Of a stretch of DNA of 64,000 nucleotides, positions 60,999 through 64,000 are shown piece by piece. A program made the translations under genes and the position numbers. Origin of the DNA: Epibacterium sp. Ofav1-8 (lineage in GTDB: Bacteria > Pseudomonadota > Alphaproteobacteria > Rhodobacterales > Rhodobacteraceae); assembly GCF_022348185.1 (NCBI RefSeq), contig NZ_JAKRFD010000016.1, positions 1-64,000 on the forward strand, written 5' to 3'. The notes beneath the pieces are model-generated. The model saw only the letters and a program-made list of their open reading frames with translations, did not search any database and was not told the origin of the DNA. Position 1 is the first letter of the stretch, and the number at the start of each line of letters is the position of its first letter.

Positions 60999-63818
60999 TT
61001 ACTGCCCCAGACGGTCGAGCAGCGCAGGCACATGGACCTGGTCGGATTTGTAGTTGCCGGTGAGCACATGCATCAGCAGGTTGACACCGAACCGCCGCGC
61101 CAGCTCCCGCTGGCGTTCGCCGGAGAACCCGCGCCCGACCGGATAGAGCGGCGCGTTGTTCTGATCCACCGCCCAGGCGGCGGCCCAGTCGTTGCCGCCG
61201 ATCACCACCGGAGTCACCCCGTCGTTGAGGTTGCGGAAGGGCAGGCCCTCGACCTGCTCCGCATCCGGCGGCGCGGCCTCGACCCAGATCTCGCCGCGCG
61301 GGTGACGGCCGGGAAAATCCTGCAACAGGTAGAAGGCCCGGGTCAGCACGTGATCGGCGGGCAGCGGTTCCAGCGGCGGGATGTCCAGCGGCAGCGCCAG
61401 CTGTTGCAGGCGCCGCGCCGCGCCGCTGGTGGCCCCGGCCAACGCCAGATCGGCATCGCGGGTGTCAAAGAGGATCATGCCGCCGGTGCGCAGATAGGCG
61501 TTCAGCTTGCTGTAGGCCGCCGAGGAGGGCAGCGGCTGCGCCTCTGTCACCGGCCAGTAGAGGAAGGGAAAGAACGCCAGCTCATCGGCTTCGAGGTCTA
61601 CGCCGTGGGGGGCTGCCGGCTCTACCGAGGTGCGCAGGGCCAGCACGTTGCTGAGCCCGCGCAGGCCTTCCTGTGCCACCCGGTCCACCTGCGCATCGCC
61701 GGTCAGCACATGGGCCAGGGTCAGCTCGGATGTCAGCTCGGTCGGGCTGGCGGTGGCTGCGGGTGCGCCCCGCTGCGCTTGTTCCTGGGCCTGTGCCTGT
61801 TCCTGTGCGCGCACCGCGGGGGGGCCTGTCGCGATCAGCGCCGACGCAAGGCCCGCGGCCAGGACGAGGCTGGCGATCCGCGCGGGCGACCACAGGCCGG
61901 AGACCACGAGGGCCGCCAGGACATCCACCGCCATGAGCACCAGCGCCGCGCTCAGCATGAGGCCACCCAGCGGGCGCTCCTCCGCGCCTTCATAGCGCAG
62001 CACCGGCACCGAAGTGGGCCATGTGGCGGGCTTGATCTCATCACCGTCCCGCAGCACATTGCGGGCATAGGCGCGGCTGCCGCTGGTATAGAGCCCGGGC
62101 TGCACGTCCGGCCCGGCTGCGGCGGCGACCAGATCCGGCCCGGCGACACCGCCGAGCGTATCCGCATCGCTGAGACGGCCAAACCCGTCCAGAACCTCGG
62201 CCGCCTGCCAGGTGGTGCCCTCCAGATCTTCTGCTGCGGGTGGTTTGGCCGCCGAGGACACCGCCAGCCGTTCCAGCATGTCGACAAACAGGCCCGACAG
62301 CGGCAGCGTGCTCCATTCCGCGTTGGCGGTGACATGGAACAGGATCACCTGTCCCTGTCCCAATGGCTTGCGGGTGACCAGCGGGGTGCCGTCGCTCAAT
62401 TCCGCCACCACGCGGCTGGCCAGCTCCGGGTCGGGCTGCGCCATCACCTGCGAACTGACCGTCACATCCGGCGGGATCTCCAGCCCGTAAAAGGGCGAGC
62501 CTTCGGTAAAGGGCGCCAGCGCCTTGGGTTCACCCCAGCTCATGGCGCCGCCGATGCTGCGCCCGCCGATCCGCAGGCGCACCGGCATCAGCGGCTCTTC
62601 GGTGTCGCGGGCGGTGTCGCTGGCCGCCAGCCGCGGCCCGGCAAACCGCAACAGCAGCCCGCCCTGATCCACCCAGTCGACCAGCGCCTCTTCCTGCGCC
62701 GGGGCAAGCCGGGCCACATCGGCCAGCACCACCACATCCGGGTTGGCGGGCAGCAGATCGGTCAGCGCACCTTCCAGCAGCTCCGCCGTCGGTTCCAGCG
62801 CCTGGCGCAGGTAGTGCAGCGGCGACAACAGCGCCAGCCCCTCGTCGCTGCTCTGGGCCGAGATCAGCGCCACCTCGCGCCGCCGCAGCCGGTCATCGGT
62901 CAGCGAGACCGCCCCCGCCGACCGGGTTTCGAGCACTTCGAACCGGCTGATGCGGGCGCGCAGCTCCATCGGCAGCGCCAGTTGCGCCTCGGCCTGGGTG
63001 GCGCCGGGTTCAAAGCGCAGCGTCGCCGCCGCCAGCGCCCGTTCGACGCCGTTCGGATCCGGCCCCAGCGCCTGCACCGTCAGGTCCTGCGCCAGCCCGG
63101 CACCGCTGCGCAGGGCCCGCAGGACAATGGCGCCGTCCTCATAGGTGGCGGGCAGCAGCCCGACCACCGGCGCGCCGCTTTCGTAGACCTCGATATCGCC
63201 GCGCTCGGCCAGGGCGGCGACCAGATCCGCCCGCCCCGGCATGGCGAGGCCATCGCTCAGCCACAGGGTGTCAAAGCCGCCCTCGACCCCGGCGATCAGC
63301 TCCTGTGCCGCTTGCACCTGATCCGGCGCGGCGACCCAGGGCGCCGGGGTGAGACCCGGCAGCTGGCGCTCCCAGCGTCCGGCGGCGAGGAACTGCACCG
63401 GCTCCGGCGCGGTCAGGCGCAACAGCGCCACCGGGCGGCCCGCGCGCCCGGCTTCGGCCAGCGCTTCCTCGATCTGGGTGCGGTTCTGCTGCCAGTGCGG
63501 CGCGCCGCCCCAGCCCGCGTCCATCACCACGAGGAGCGGCCCGCTGCCGCTCCGGTCCTGCGCCGGGTTCAGCACCGGCCCGGACAGGCCGATGATCGCC
63601 GCCGCCACCGCCAGCATCCGCAGCAGCAGCAGCCACCAGGGGGTGCGATCCGACAGGCTCTCGTCATCCTTCAGCCCCAGCAGCAGCCGCACGGCGGGGA
63701 ACAGTTGCCGTTTTGGAGCCGGCGGGATCGCCCGCAGCAGCAGCCAGAGAAGCGGCAGCACCAACAGCCCCAGCAGCAGCCAGGGGCTGGCAAACCCTAT
63801 GCCCGCGATCATGGTCAT
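60999..63818 (-). CDS. BatA/DUF4159 domain membrane protein
   Basis: This 939-residue protein has the BatA-type N-terminus (MTMIAGIGFASPWLLLGLLVLPLLW, quoted only by its start; about 1-90, two helices and the basic PPAPKRQLFPAVRLLLG linker). A weak von Willebrand-like region follows (VVMDAGWGG), then a middle domain, one or two helices near 655-700 and a C-terminal DUF4159 domain (about 720-935; ELAFFPFLYWPV, GGMILFDTRD, DHVLTRAFYLL). The ATG at 63818 overlaps the DUF58 stop by 4 nt. The operon resembles MoxR-Bat systems that mature or protect envelope enzymes; the target is unknown. Confidence 0.85.
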   Translation of the reverse strand: MTMIAGIGFASPWLLLGLLVLPLLWLLLRAIPPAPKRQLFPAVRLLLGLKDDESLSDRTPWWLLLLRMLAVAAAIIGLSGPVLNPAQDRSGSGPLLVVMDAGWGGAPHWQQNRTQIEEALAEAGRAGRPVALLRLTAPEPVQFLAAGRWERQLPGLTPAPWVAAPDQVQAAQELIAGVEGGFDTLWLSDGLAMPGRADLVAALAERGDIEVYESGAPVVGLLPATYEDGAIVLRALRSGAGLAQDLTVQALGPDPNGVERALAAATLRFEPGATQAEAQLALPMELRARISRFEVLETRSAGAVSLTDDRLRRREVALISAQSSDEGLALLSPLHYLRQALEPTAELLEGALTDLLPANPDVVVLADVARLAPAQEEALVDWVDQGGLLLRFAGPRLAASDTARDTEEPLMPVRLRIGGRSIGGAMSWGEPKALAPFTEGSPFYGLEIPPDVTVSSQVMAQPDPELASRVVAELSDGTPLVTRKPLGQGQVILFHVTANAEWSTLPLSGLFVDMLERLAVSSAAKPPAAEDLEGTTWQAAEVLDGFGRLSDADTLGGVAGPDLVAAAAGPDVQPGLYTSGSRAYARNVLRDGDEIKPATWPTSVPVLRYEGAEERPLGGLMLSAALVLMAVDVLAALVVSGLWSPARIASLVLAAGLASALIATGPPAVRAQEQAQAQEQAQRGAPAATASPTELTSELTLAHVLTGDAQVDRVAQEGLRGLSNVLALRTSVEPAAPHGVDLEADELAFFPFLYWPVTEAQPLPSSAAYSKLNAYLRTGGMILFDTRDADLALAGATSGAARRLQQLALPLDIPPLEPLPADHVLTRAFYLLQDFPGRHPRGEIWVEAAPPDAEQVEGLPFRNLNDGVTPVVIGGNDWAAAWAVDQNNAPLYPVGRGFSGERQRELARRFGVNLLMHVLTGNYKSDQVHVPALLDRLGQ

Positions 63819-64000
63819 TGGCGCCGCTCCAATGCGTGATAAAGCCACAACAACCCGGCCTGGGCGCTCTCGCCGCTGTGGTGCAGGCCAAAGGTCCAGC
63901 CCGCGGCGTGGCACAGGCGCGCCAGGGCGTCGCGGCGCTCTGCCAGCCGCTCCAGATAGCGGTCGCGCAGGGCCGCCGCCTTGAGCGTTTCATGGGTGAC
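63815..64000 (-). CDS. DUF58 domain protein, C-terminal part (partial)
   Basis: An open frame runs in from the right edge and ends at 63815. The visible 61 residues (RDRYLERLAERRDALARLC, AGWTFGLHHSGESAQ, LLWLYHALERR) match the C-terminus of DUF58 proteins, which accompany MoxR AAA ATPases and Bat proteins. Its stop overlaps the start of the DUF4159 gene (ATGA). The N-terminus and any MoxR gene would lie beyond the window. Confidence 0.8.
   Translation of the reverse strand, partial: VTHETLKAAALRDRYLERLAERRDALARLCHAAGWTFGLHHSGESAQAGLLWLYHALERRQ

Noticed and set aside
60033-63839. Plus-strand open frame of nearly 1270 codons opposite the DUF4159 operon
   Set aside because: The composition (Arg, Gln, His, Pro) is that of an antisense shadow; the minus strand carries recognisable BatA and DUF4159 domains.

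Overview
This window looks like a chromosomal segment of a Rhodobacteraceae (roseobacter-type) alphaproteobacterium. The evidence is the high GC content, the infA-maf-RNase E/G-yacG-tRNA-Phe block, an Irr-like Fur protein next to sitABCD, a c2/c550-type cytochrome, and many tightly overlapping ATGA/TGATG gene junctions. The assignment rests on gene content and codon style, not on a database search.

Region 1 (1-8.5 kb) is the right end of a prophage with cargo. It holds tail-fibre-type late genes, an intrinsic terminator, and a lysis cassette made of a membrane-domain/lysozyme fusion followed by nested Rz/Rz1 spanins. Facing these is a visibly lower-GC cargo operon: a DUF4123 type VI effector chaperone, a Tox-REase-5 nuclease effector, an Imm52 immunity gene, a fossil toxin tail and a second Imm52 gene. 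Two broken tyrosine-integrase fragments lie between the cargo and tRNA-Phe(GAA), the probable attachment site.

Region 2 (8.5-22.2 kb) is core chromosome: yacG, RNase E/G, maf and infA; a nitrilase-family hydrolase; an Irr-like regulator divergent from the sitABCD manganese/iron importer; trhO; and pncA, a hybrid histidine kinase and pncB in one direction (NAD salvage with an interposed sensor).

Region 3 (22.2-36 kb) holds an aldehyde dehydrogenase, a GNAT acetyltransferase and a dipeptide-type ABC importer, with a histone-deacetylase-fold amidohydrolase gene inside the importer locus on the opposite strand. These are followed by panB-panC, glpK behind a 16-bp palindrome, an FAD monooxygenase and idi.

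Region 4 (36-50 kb) holds a c-type cytochrome, a P1-family peptidase, an SDR and arfB behind three tandem 59-bp palindromic units. Next come the queuosine-precursor transporter yhhQ behind a probable preQ1-I riboswitch, an esterase-like protein, mepA, an MFS carrier, a thioesterase, yggT, recQ, yaaA and a cytoplasmic hybrid kinase with two receivers.

Region 5 (50-64 kb) holds an envelope operon (alpha-2-macroglobulin, pbpC and an exported hydratase-like protein). Facing it is a membrane operon (DUF58, BatA/DUF4159 and an amidotransferase-like membrane protein) that runs off the right edge.

The least-explained signals are: the recombined toxin-immunity cassette; a 16-nt match to the 3' end of 16S rRNA beside an 18-codon ORF after yhhQ; two families of structured repeats found only between convergent genes, one with different stem sequences but the same fold; and the fused holin-like/lysozyme protein.
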